DNA of 52,298 bases from Halanaerobiales bacterium (GTDB lineage: Bacteria; Bacillota; Halanaerobiia; Halanaerobiales; DTU029), in assembly GCA_025451675.1 (NCBI GenBank), contig JANWJZ010000002.1:1-52298 (forward strand). Reading direction: 5' to 3'. Position 1 is the stretch's first letter; each line of letters begins with the position of its first letter. Below the pieces are notes generated by a model that saw nothing but the letters and a program-made list of their open reading frames with translations, ran no database searches and was not told the DNA's origin. The position numbers were made by a program, and so were the translations under genes. Positions 46,414-52,298 of the stretch are shown here, in pieces.

Positions 46414-47553
46414 ATGATTGATTTTACCCGCCCGGTATGGGCTGAAATAAATCTGGACAATTTAAGATATAATCTGGCACAGATAAGAGAAAGGATTGCC
46501 GGGGATACAGAGATCATGGCTGTTATCAAGGCCAATGCCTACGGCCATGGGGCCGTCCCTGTTGCCCGGACCCTCCTTGCAGAGGGTGTCCAGCGTTTTG
46601 GAGTTGCTTTGCCGGAAGAAGGAGTGGAGTTACGGCAGGCAGGTATTACTGCCCCCATCCATGTCCTGGGGGAAGCCCTCAGTACCCAGTATCAGCTGAT
46701 TATCGATTATGACTTAACCCCTACTGTGGCCAGGATGGAGACACTGGAAGCCCTGAACAATCTGGCCAGGGCCCGGGGGATAGTGAAAAAAATCCATGTA
46801 AAGATTGATACGGGCATGGGGCGGATCGGGCTGCAGCCGGAAGAGGGATTAGATTTTATTAAAAAAGCAGCTGTAATGAGTAATATAGAGCTGGAGGGGC
46901 TGATGACCCATTTCGCCACTGCTGATGAAAGGGACAAGGATTATTGCCTGCAGCAGGGAGAGAGGTTTTATAAACTTTGCCGGGAACTGGAGAAGGCTGG
47001 CATCAGGATTCCCCTGAAACATGCCGGCAATAGTGCAACGGTTATTGACCTGAAGGGATTCCATTTCAATATGGTCAGGCCGGGTATAGCCCTCTATGGC
47101 CTCTTGCCTTCAGACGAGGTAGAGCAACTGGATTTAAAACCTGTCCTGAGCTGGAAGGCCAGGATTGATTTCCTGAAGGAGCTTCCAGCAGGCAGTCCCA
47201 TCAGCTATGGGGCCAGCTATGTGACGGAAAGGAAGAGTAGGATTGCCACTATCCCGCTGGGTTATGCGGATGGATATTCCCGTCTTCTTTCCAATAAAGG
47301 GTATGTGTTAGTTAAAGGGCAGAAGGCCCCTATCCGGGGCCGTATCTGTATGGATCAATTTATGGTTGATGTTACAGACATTCCTGGTGTTGAGGTTGGA
47401 GAGGAAGTGGTCCTGATCGGCAGGCAGGGTAGTGAGAGCATCAGTGCTGCAGATCTGGCCTCCCTGATTGGCACCATTCATTATGAGATATTGACAAACA
47501 TCTCCTCAAGGGTACCCAGGAAATATATCTCAGCTGGTAAGGGGGTAGATTGA
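46414..47553 (+). CDS. alr: Alanine racemase
   Basis: 379 residues. PLP enzyme making D-alanine for peptidoglycan. The PLP lysine is Lys39 in AVIKANAYGHG; the catalytic tyrosine region is SYGASYVTERKSRIATIPLGYADGYSR and the second conserved stretch GRICMDQFMVDVTD. A 122-base gap with a short inverted repeat (TTAGC/GCTAA near 46312) but no T-run separates it from nnr. ATG 46399 is an alternative start; neither has a strong ribosome binding site. Its TGA overlaps the ATG of ptsH. Confidence 0.95.
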   Translation: MIDFTRPVWAEINLDNLRYNLAQIRERIAGDTEIMAVIKANAYGHGAVPVARTLLAEGVQRFGVALPEEGVELRQAGITAPIHVLGEALSTQYQLIIDYDLTPTVARMETLEALNNLARARGIVKKIHVKIDTGMGRIGLQPEEGLDFIKKAAVMSNIELEGLMTHFATADERDKDYCLQQGERFYKLCRELEKAGIRIPLKHAGNSATVIDLKGFHFNMVRPGIALYGLLPSDEVEQLDLKPVLSWKARIDFLKELPAGSPISYGASYVTERKSRIATIPLGYADGYSRLLSNKGYVLVKGQKAPIRGRICMDQFMVDVTDIPGVEVGEEVVLIGRQGSESISAADLASLIGTIHYEILTNISSRVPRKYISAGKGVD

Positions 47554-47840
47554 TGATTGAAAGGGAAATAACCATAAAAAACAAAACCGGTTTACATGCC
47601 CGCCCGGCAGCCATGTTTGTGGAGGCGGCGGATCGTTTTGAATCGGAGATAGAACTGATCTTTGATGGTATAACTGTTAATGCCAAGAGTATCATCGGTG
47701 TTCTGTCCTTGGGAATCGGTAATGGTGACAAGGCCATCCTGCGGATTTCCGGCAGTGATGAGGAAGAGGCCATGGAAAAATTAGTGCAATTAATCGAGAA
47801 CCGCTTTGGGGAGGAGGGGCCGGGAGATGATTTTATCTGA
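47553..47840 (+). CDS. ptsH: HPr-family phosphocarrier protein
   Basis: 95 residues. The EI-phosphorylated histidine is His15 in NKTGLHARPAAMFVEAA, and the regulatory serine is Ser46 in NAKSIIGVLSLG, the target of HPr kinase in Firmicutes. Because His15 is present it is HPr, not Crh. Its start overlaps alr (TGATG) and its last 14 bases overlap dcd. With Ser46 it can serve as corepressor of CcpA, if that protein exists here. Confidence 0.93.
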   Translation: MIEREITIKNKTGLHARPAAMFVEAADRFESEIELIFDGITVNAKSIIGVLSLGIGNGDKAILRISGSDEEEAMEKLVQLIENRFGEEGPGDDFI

Positions 47841-48363
47841 CAGGACTATCAGAGATTTGATGGGAAAGGGGACACTGAAGATAGAACCGCTGGAAGATTA
47901 CCAAATCCAGCCAGCCTCTGTAGACCTGCGCCTGGGGAACAGTTTCCTTAAGCTGGATGAGAATATGACTGAGGTAATGACTCTGGATGAGGAGATAAAA
48001 TACGTCAGCTATTGTTCGGAGGAACTGGTTATCCCGCCACATTCCTTTTTGTTGGCGACAACCATGGAATATATAGAACTGCCAGATGATATTACTGCTT
48101 TCGTTGAGGGGAGGAGTTCCATCGGCCGGATGGGGCTTTTTATTCAGAATGCCGGCTGGGTAGACCCGGGTTTTAAAGGGCAGATTACCCTGGAGCTATA
48201 CAATGCTAACTCCTTACCTATCAAGCTGACCAGCGGCCGGAGAATCTGCCAGTTAGTCCTGGCCAGGATGGACGAAAGAGCCTTGAGACCCTATCAGGGC
48301 AAATATCAGAATCAGAGAGACGCTGTGGGAAGCAGGGTTTACCTGGACCTGGAAAATCAGTGA
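47827..48363 (+). CDS. dcd: dCTP deaminase
   Basis: 178 residues. Deaminates dCTP toward dUTP/dUMP for thymidylate synthesis. Family markers are MILSDRTIRDLM at the start, QPASVDLRLGN near residue 30, EGRSSIGRMGLFIQNAGWVDPGFKGQITLEL with the catalytic Glu, and the GRRICQLV strand. Whether it is mono- or bifunctional (with dUTPase activity) cannot be told with certainty. ATG 47827 follows GAGGAGGGG; the earlier ATG 47806 lies before that site. Confidence 0.93.
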   Translation: MILSDRTIRDLMGKGTLKIEPLEDYQIQPASVDLRLGNSFLKLDENMTEVMTLDEEIKYVSYCSEELVIPPHSFLLATTMEYIELPDDITAFVEGRSSIGRMGLFIQNAGWVDPGFKGQITLELYNANSLPIKLTSGRRICQLVLARMDERALRPYQGKYQNQRDAVGSRVYLDLENQ

Positions 48364-48451
48364 GAGGGATATTTCCTCCGGAGCCAGCATAAACTTTTTA
48401 TATACAAACGATTCTACCAGAACTTACCAACCTGTATAAGTAATTCCTTTA

Positions 48452-48480
48452 TTGACTCTAACTGGGACTTATAATATACT
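48452..48480 (+). promoter_or_regulatory. Predicted promoter of the antitoxin-tail gene
   Basis: TTGACT (48452-48457) and TATACT (48475-48480) are 17 bases apart. A perfect TATAAT (48470-48475) overlaps but is too close (12 bases). The start would be near 48487, about 40 bases before the ATG. Confidence 0.6.
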
Positions 48481-48525
48481 TAAGTATGAACTTTATTATA
48501 ATAGTCATCTTTAAGAGGTGAGGAA

Positions 48526-48678
48526 ATGGCAGAAAATAAAAAGTGGCGCCTGGGGAATATAACCGATGAGGAAAAAAAGAAGATAGCCAGGGAAATGATT
48601 GAGGGATACAGGAAGATGGCTGACCTGAATCTGGAGTTAGCTGAAGAAGGGATGAAGTCCAGGGATGAGACAGCGTGA
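48526..48678 (+). CDS. 50-residue protein resembling the toxin-binding tail of a MazE-like antitoxin
   Basis: A 50-codon ORF beginning MAENKKWRLGNITDEEKKKI. Its second half contains EMIEGYRKMADLNLELAEEG (about residues 23-42), which lines up with EQLKTGYLEMSAINLQLADEG in the C-terminal half of the antitoxin encoded 370 bases downstream. There is no ribbon-helix-helix domain. GAGGTGAGG precedes the ATG; a promoter and a terminator flank it, so it is its own transcription unit. It may be a free-standing toxin neutraliser or a decayed second antitoxin. Coding is supported by these signals, not proven. Confidence 0.65.
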   Translation: MAENKKWRLGNITDEEKKKIAREMIEGYRKMADLNLELAEEGMKSRDETA

Positions 48679-48694
48679 TGTCTCATCTTTTTTT
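48664..48694 (+). terminator. Terminator overlapping the end of the antitoxin-tail gene
   Basis: GATGAGACA (48664-48672) and TGTCTCATC (48679-48687) form a perfect nine-base stem with a six-base loop containing the TGA stop, followed by seven T residues. Confidence 0.88.
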
Positions 48695-48700
48695 AACATA

Positions 48701-48743
48701 GGCACAAATATCTATCCCGCTTCGCTCGCCAGAGATTTGTGCC
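48701..48743. repeat. Long imperfect palindrome with GC-rich centre
   Basis: Arms GGCACAAATATCT (48701-48713) and AGAGATTTGTGCC (48731-48743) pair at 12 of 13 positions around a 17-base centre rich in CGC/GCG. No T-run follows, so it is not a simple terminator. Size and form recall REP-type or other small mobile palindromes, but only one copy is in the window. Confidence 0.55.
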
Positions 48744-48835
48744 ATTAGAAAAAATTATCACAGATGTATAAAACTGCTATATGTGGAAGATATTAATATA
48801 GAACTCTCTTATTGAGGAAAGACAATAAGTTAATA

Positions 48836-48865
48836 TTGACAGAAATAAAGCTACTTCTATATAAT
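48836..48865 (+). promoter_or_regulatory. Predicted promoter of the mazEF locus
   Basis: A perfect TTGACA (48836-48841) and a perfect TATAAT (48860-48865) are 18 bases apart. Transcription would start near 48872, inside the inverted repeat listed next. Confidence 0.75.
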
Positions 48866-48875
48866 GATTATATAG
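48857..48875. promoter_or_regulatory. Inverted-repeat operator over the mazEF -10 box
   Basis: CTATATAAT and ATTATATAG are perfect nine-base inverted arms around a single G. The element covers the -10 box and the start site, the place expected for autorepression by a ribbon-helix-helix antitoxin. Binding is inferred; A/T-rich palindromes can also occur by chance. Confidence 0.55.
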
Positions 48876-48896
48876 GATTCTTTGGGGGTGTTCTTT

Positions 48897-49172
48897 TTGG
48901 GTAATTTAAAGCGGGTGATGATCAGTCTGCCTAATCAGCTACTACAGGAAGTAGACGGTTATGTAAAAAAAAGCAGTGGAAACCGGAGCGAATTCATCAG
49001 GGAAGCCATGAAATCCTATCTGGAGGAGAAAAAGAAGCAGGAGATAAGGGAGCAATTGAAGACCGGTTACCTGGAAATGAGCGCCATCAATCTTCAGCTA
49101 GCTGATGAAGGCATCAAATGTGATGGGCCGACCATCTATTTATATGAAGAGAAATTGGCGGAGAGTGAATAG
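48897..49172 (+). CDS. MazE-like (EndoAI-type) ribbon-helix-helix antitoxin
   Basis: 91 residues from TTG 48897, chosen for its spacing to TGGGGGTG; TTG 48882 is upstream of that site. The N-terminal ribbon-helix-helix (KRVMISLPNQLLQEVDGYV, then NRSEFIREAMKSYLEE) binds DNA; the C-terminal half (EQLKTGYLEMSAINLQLADEG) corresponds to the part of Bacillus EndoAI that wraps around the MazF toxin. It is three bases before the toxin gene. Confidence 0.9.
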   Translation: MGNLKRVMISLPNQLLQEVDGYVKKSSGNRSEFIREAMKSYLEEKKKQEIREQLKTGYLEMSAINLQLADEGIKCDGPTIYLYEEKLAESE

Positions 49173-49175
49173 AGT

Positions 49176-49526
49176 GTGAACGTGAGCAGAGGCGATATCT
49201 ATTATGCAGATTTAAATCCCGTTGTTGGGTCAGAGCAGGGTGGAGTGAGACCTGTTCTCATCATTCAGAATGATATTGGTAATAAGTATAGCCCAACAGT
49301 GATAGTCGCTGCGATTACATCCAAGATTGATAAGGCCAAATTACCCACACATGTTGAGATTTCTGCCAAGGATACCAATCTGGAGAAGGACTCTGTTATC
49401 CTTCTGGAACAGATCCGGACAATAGATAAGAAGAGACTACAGCGGCATGTGACACATCTCGATAAGAGCATCATCGAAAAGGTGGATGAGGCTATCGAGA
49501 TAAGCCTGGGATTAATTGACCTTTGA
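49176..49526 (+). CDS. mazF: MazF/PemK-type mRNA interferase toxin
   Basis: 116 residues, the EndoA (YdcE) size. The toxin cleaves single-stranded mRNA at a short sequence. The start [32 protein letters not shown] holds the catalytic Arg in [17 protein letters not shown] with the catalytic Ser/Thr and [12 protein letters not shown] follow. It starts at GTG 49176, three bases after the antitoxin stop, and is followed by its own terminator. Confidence 0.96.
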   Translation: MNVSRGDIYYADLNPVVGSEQGGVRPVLIIQNDIGNKYSPTVIVAAITSKIDKAKLPTHVEISAKDTNLEKDSVILLEQIRTIDKKRLQRHVTHLDKSIIEKVDEAIEISLGLIDL

Positions 49527-49554
49527 GCTCCCTGAAAGAGGAGTTCTTTTTTTT
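49525..49554 (+). terminator. Terminator after mazF
   Basis: GAGCTCC (49525-49531) pairs with GGAGTTC (49540-49546), one G-T wobble, and eight T residues follow. The stem starts within the mazF stop codon. Confidence 0.8.
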
Positions 49555-49585
49555 ATATACATAAAAAGCAGAGGAGGAAGAGGAT

Positions 49586-50737
49586 ATGAAAGCGATTATT
49601 AATGGAAAGATTTACACAATGGCAGGAGAAATAATTGAGGGAGGCAGTGTACTCATTGCCGATGGGAAGATTAAGGAGGTGGGAGCCGGTATAGAGATTC
49701 CAGCAGGAGCTGAGATAATCGATGCAGAGGGAATGATAGTCTTCCCCGGTATCATTGACGCCCATACCCATCTGGGAATAGGTGAAGATGGCCTGGGCTG
49801 GGAAGGCCGGGATTATAACGAAATGAGCGATCCCATCACACCACACCTCCGGGCCATAGATGCCATTAATCCCCGGGATGAGGGGTTAAGGAATGCCCGC
49901 CTGAATGGAGTTACCACAGTGGGGACCGGGCCGGGCAGTGCCAATGTCATTGGCGGGGAGAGTGTGGCCATCAAGACCTGTGGCCGGACCGTTGATGAAA
50001 TGATTGTCAGGAACCCCATTGGTATCAAGGCAGCCCTGGGAGAGAATCCTAAGGCAGTTTATGGTGAGAAAAACAGGTCACCCCAAACCAGGATGGCTGT
50101 TGCCGCCTTGCTGCGGGAGTATCTAATCAAGGCCCAGGACTATCTGGCCGAGAAAGAGTACAAGGAGCAGAAGGGGGAACTCTTCAAGCGGGACCTGAGG
50201 ATGGAAAGCCTGATACCGGTTTTAAAGAAAGAATTACCCCTGAAGGCCCATGCCCACAGGGCTGATGATATCATGACTATCCTCAGGATTGCCCGGGAGT
50301 TTGATATAAAGGTTACCCTGGATCATTGTACTGAGGGCCACCTGATTGCAGAAGAGATTGCCCGCTCTGGATTTCCAGCTATTGTAGGCCCGACCCTCAG
50401 CGGTAAGACCAAGGTAGAACTGGCTGAATCCAGTTTCAGCACACCGGGTATACTGGCTAAAGCCGGAGTCATGGTGGCCATAATGAGTGACCATCCGGTA
50501 GTGCCCACAGAGAACCTGCCGGTCTATGCAGCCCTGGCAGTCAAGGCAGGCATGCCGGAGGAGGAAGCCCTGAAGGCTATTACCATAAATCCGGCTATCA
50601 TCCTCGGTATCGATGACCGGGTTGGCAGCATTGAGCCTGGCAAGGATGCGGATCTGGTCATTTTTGATGGCCATCCCCTGGACATACAGGCAAAGGTAAA
50701 ACGGGTCTTTATTAATGGCGAAGAAGTAATGGATTAA
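49586..50737 (+). CDS. Metal-dependent amidohydrolase (imidazolonepropionase-like)
   Basis: 383 residues. An amidohydrolase-superfamily barrel with DAHTHLG (HxH, near residue 60), HAHR near residue 215, LDHCTEGH with the next His, and SDHP with the catalytic Asp near residue 305; the composite domain closes with EPGKDADLVIFDGHPLD. Relatives are annotated as imidazolonepropionase-like or dipeptidase-like enzymes; the substrate is unknown. AGGAGGAAGAGG precedes the ATG. It appears to be monocistronic, after the mazF terminator. Confidence 0.88.
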   Translation: MKAIINGKIYTMAGEIIEGGSVLIADGKIKEVGAGIEIPAGAEIIDAEGMIVFPGIIDAHTHLGIGEDGLGWEGRDYNEMSDPITPHLRAIDAINPRDEGLRNARLNGVTTVGTGPGSANVIGGESVAIKTCGRTVDEMIVRNPIGIKAALGENPKAVYGEKNRSPQTRMAVAALLREYLIKAQDYLAEKEYKEQKGELFKRDLRMESLIPVLKKELPLKAHAHRADDIMTILRIAREFDIKVTLDHCTEGHLIAEEIARSGFPAIVGPTLSGKTKVELAESSFSTPGILAKAGVMVAIMSDHPVVPTENLPVYAALAVKAGMPEEEALKAITINPAIILGIDDRVGSIEPGKDADLVIFDGHPLDIQAKVKRVFINGEEVMD

Positions 50738-50818
50738 CTCCATTTACTTTTATTACCAGCAGGACTTCCCTTTCAGGAAGCGAATTAATTAAGGAGAATG
50801 TAGAAAGGGTTTTAATTG

Positions 50819-51622
50819 ATGATGAGAGCAAAGTTACTGCAGAGAACGTTGGTCTTGATGCTGCTTTTATCCCTCATCCTTCCCGCTTCCTTTCCCCGGC
50901 TGGTGGAGGCCAGGAGCAGGGAAGTCCTCAATAAGGATAATCTGGAGCTCATATTAAAGGGAGTTGTCTCCCTTTATCTTTTGAATAGATTAAATTCTGT
51001 GCTCAGGGAAGAGCCGGCTACAGGCCATCTAGAGCCTGGTGGCAGCGGGGTACCGGCAGGCCCCTCCCCCCTGGCCGGCAAGATTATTATCCTCGACCCT
51101 GGCCATGGCGGCAGTGATCCGGGAGCGGTGGGGGCCAGAGGCCTGAAGGAGAAGGACGTCAATCTGGATATTGCCAAAAGGGTATACCGCCTCCTGAAGG
51201 AAAATACAGGGGCCCAGGTCTATCTCACCAGGGATACAGACCGCTTTATCTCCCTGGCCGAAAGATCTTCCCTGGCCAACAGGCTGGATGGGGATATTTT
51301 TATCAGTATCCATATCAATGCGGCGGAAAACGGCCGGGAGCGGGGGATTGAGACCTATGCCCACCATAATGCCGGAAGGGAGGCCTGGGCCCTGGCCTGG
51401 TATTTACAGGAGCAGCTGGTGAAAGAACTGGTCCTGCAGAACCGGGGCCTGAAGGCGGGGAATTTCCACGTCATCCGGGAGACCAGGATGGATTCAGTCC
51501 TGCTGGAGATCGGTTTTATCAGTGATGCGGCAGAGGAGGCCCTGCTGGCAAAGGCCAGCACCAGAGAGAGGGCTGCCCAGGCCATCTTTGCCGGAATCCT
51601 GGCCTATTATCAAAACAGGTAA
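50819..51622 (+). CDS. N-acetylmuramoyl-L-alanine amidase (Amidase_3 domain)
   Basis: 267 residues. A signal peptide (about 1-33, core LVLMLLLSLILPASF) is followed by a linker and an Amidase_3 catalytic domain from about residue 90. The zinc ligands are visible: His in LDPGHGGSDPGAVG, Glu in LAERSSLANRL and His in ISIHINA; the catalytic Glu is in LLEIGFIS near the end. It cuts the lactyl-L-alanine bond of peptidoglycan and would act outside the inner membrane. ATG 50822 and TTG 50816 are alternative starts. No cell-wall-binding repeats. Confidence 0.93.
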   Translation: MMRAKLLQRTLVLMLLLSLILPASFPRLVEARSREVLNKDNLELILKGVVSLYLLNRLNSVLREEPATGHLEPGGSGVPAGPSPLAGKIIILDPGHGGSDPGAVGARGLKEKDVNLDIAKRVYRLLKENTGAQVYLTRDTDRFISLAERSSLANRLDGDIFISIHINAAENGRERGIETYAHHNAGREAWALAWYLQEQLVKELVLQNRGLKAGNFHVIRETRMDSVLLEIGFISDAAEEALLAKASTRERAAQAIFAGILAYYQNR

Positions 51623-51642
51623 TCCCTGCCCGGTATATGAGC

Positions 51643-51671
51643 TTGACAGCTGTTATATTTTTCTATATAAT
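51643..51671 (+). promoter_or_regulatory. Promoter of the proB T-box transcript
   Basis: A perfect TTGACA (51643-51648) and a perfect TATAAT (51666-51671) are exactly 17 bases apart. Transcription would start near 51678, giving a leader of about 360 bases. Confidence 0.85.
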
Positions 51672-51677
51672 TTAATA

Positions 51678-51979
51678 AAATTAAGGCAAGGGAAAAAGAT
51701 AAATAGCCAAAGGCCATGAACAGGAACAGATTAAAAGGGAGTTATACAAGCGAACCAGGGACGGTGGGAGCCTGGCCATAACTCGTTTAATCTACCCGCC
51801 TGGGAGCCGAAGGTGAAATAAGCAAGCCTATCCGGTTTTCGACCGTTAAAGCGAACGCCTATCTTCTGCATCTTACTTGTGGTGCAGAAAGAAGGCGGCT
51901 GAGGGGGTTCAGGTTATTGAACCAAGGAGGATGGTACCGCGAGCACAGCCTCGTTCCTTACAGGAACGGGGCTTTTTTG
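51678..51979 (+). promoter_or_regulatory. T-box riboswitch before proB
   Basis: The T-box core TGGTACCGCG is at 51932-51941, followed by an intrinsic terminator (stem 51949-51958 with 51962-51971, then six T). The distal Stem I module is clear: an AGCGA segment and CCAGG/CCTGG stem (51755-51759 with 51771-51775) with the GGTGGGAGC loop. Lower stems pair 51739-51745 with 51778-51784 and 51728-51735 with 51786-51793. A CCC triplet at 51795-51797, before TGGGAGC, is a candidate proline specifier but the specifier loop is not clear. Uncharged tRNA, probably tRNA-Pro, would allow read-through into proB. Confidence 0.85.
51949..51978 (+). terminator. T-box terminator hairpin
   Basis: CCTCGTTCCT (51949-51958) and AGGAACGGGG (51962-51971) pair over ten positions with one wobble and a three-base loop, then six T. 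It is the conditional terminator of the T-box leader; its left arm overlaps what the antiterminator would use. Confidence 0.88.
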
Positions 51980-52035
51980 CTATTGGAAGAACTCATATTA
52001 AAATAAAAATAATAAGGAGAAAAGGAAGATGTTCT

Positions 52036-52298
52036 ATGGGCTATAAAAGGATTGTCATCAAAATAGGGAGCAGTTCCCTGGTCCATGAGGGAGGGAAGTT
52101 AAACCTGGCCAGGATTGACCATTATCTGCGCCAGATGGTGGATTTGAAAAATCAGGGGCGGGAGGTCCTCTTTGTCACCTCCGGGGCCATCGGTGCGGGT
52201 ATGGCGGAGCTGGGGGTAAAAGAAAGGCCGAACCTGATCCCCGAGCAGCAGGCCATGGCGGCTGTCGGCCAGGCCCGGCTTATGGCCATCTATAACCG
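52036..52298 (+). CDS. proB: Glutamate 5-kinase, N-terminal part (cut by window end)
   Basis: The first 87 codons of a gene running off the window. RIVIKIGSSSLVHEGGKLNL and VTSGAIGAGMAELGV are the nucleotide- and glutamate-binding segments of the amino-acid kinase fold of ProB. It catalyses the first step of proline synthesis, glutamate to glutamyl-5-phosphate. An overlapping ATG at 52029 meets a stop quickly, so ATG 52036 is the start. The T-box leader upstream fits control by proline supply. Confidence 0.93.
   Translation, partial: MGYKRIVIKIGSSSLVHEGGKLNLARIDHYLRQMVDLKNQGREVLFVTSGAIGAGMAELGVKERPNLIPEQQAMAAVGQARLMAIYN

Overview
This window comes from a low-GC Firmicute (Bacillota) that very probably has an outer membrane; order Halanaerobiales is my best guess. 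The Firmicute signs are the Gram-positive order of the S10-spc-alpha ribosomal cluster, a zinc-finger adenylate kinase, an ECF transporter module behind rplQ, strong AGGAGG ribosome binding sites with frequent TTG/GTG starts, a T-box leader and a seryl-phosphorylatable HPr. The diderm signs are a TolC-type outer-membrane channel with a periplasmic adaptor and an RND pump, and two ABC binding proteins whose signal peptides lack a lipobox cysteine. Taxonomy is inference; no 16S gene is present.

Layout. 1-140 is the end of tuf, followed by a terminator. 225-15422 is one long ribosomal block (rpsJ to rplQ) with secY, adk, map, a KOW-domain protein, infA, rpmJ and rpoA inside it; rpmD (L30) is missing from its normal place between rpsE and rplO. 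15444-18720 holds ecfA1-ecfA2-ecfT and truA; 18847-19689 is rplM-rpsI with its own promoter and terminator. 19976-25501 is a five-gene family-5 ABC transporter behind a strong promoter and a LacI/CcpA-like operator. 25722-32381 is a TetR-controlled tripartite efflux operon. 32621-35040 is an AmmeMemoRadiSam cluster (LigB-like protein, AMMECR1 protein, radical SAM enzyme), met head-on by a gene for a degenerate CPBP-like membrane protein. glmM (35929-37275) ends in a bidirectional terminator shared with a MalEFG-like sugar transporter on the minus strand (37415-40568). Then come a DUF3243 gene, a fruK-ptsI-GIY-YIG-acpS-nnr operon and alr-ptsH-dcd, a MazEF toxin-antitoxin locus preceded by a free-standing 50-residue antitoxin-tail gene, an amidohydrolase, a cell-wall amidase, and a T-box leader in front of a truncated proB.

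How the parts fit. Most of the window is housekeeping (translation, export, cofactor repair, cell-wall precursors). EI and HPr are encoded here without any sugar-specific EII, and two ABC transporters carry LacI/CcpA-like operators close to their predicted transcription starts, so the PTS proteins may act mainly in carbon regulation. The most unusual item is the 50-codon gene at 48526-48678: it has its own promoter and terminator, resembles only the toxin-binding tail of the MazE-like antitoxin encoded just downstream, and lacks the DNA-binding part.
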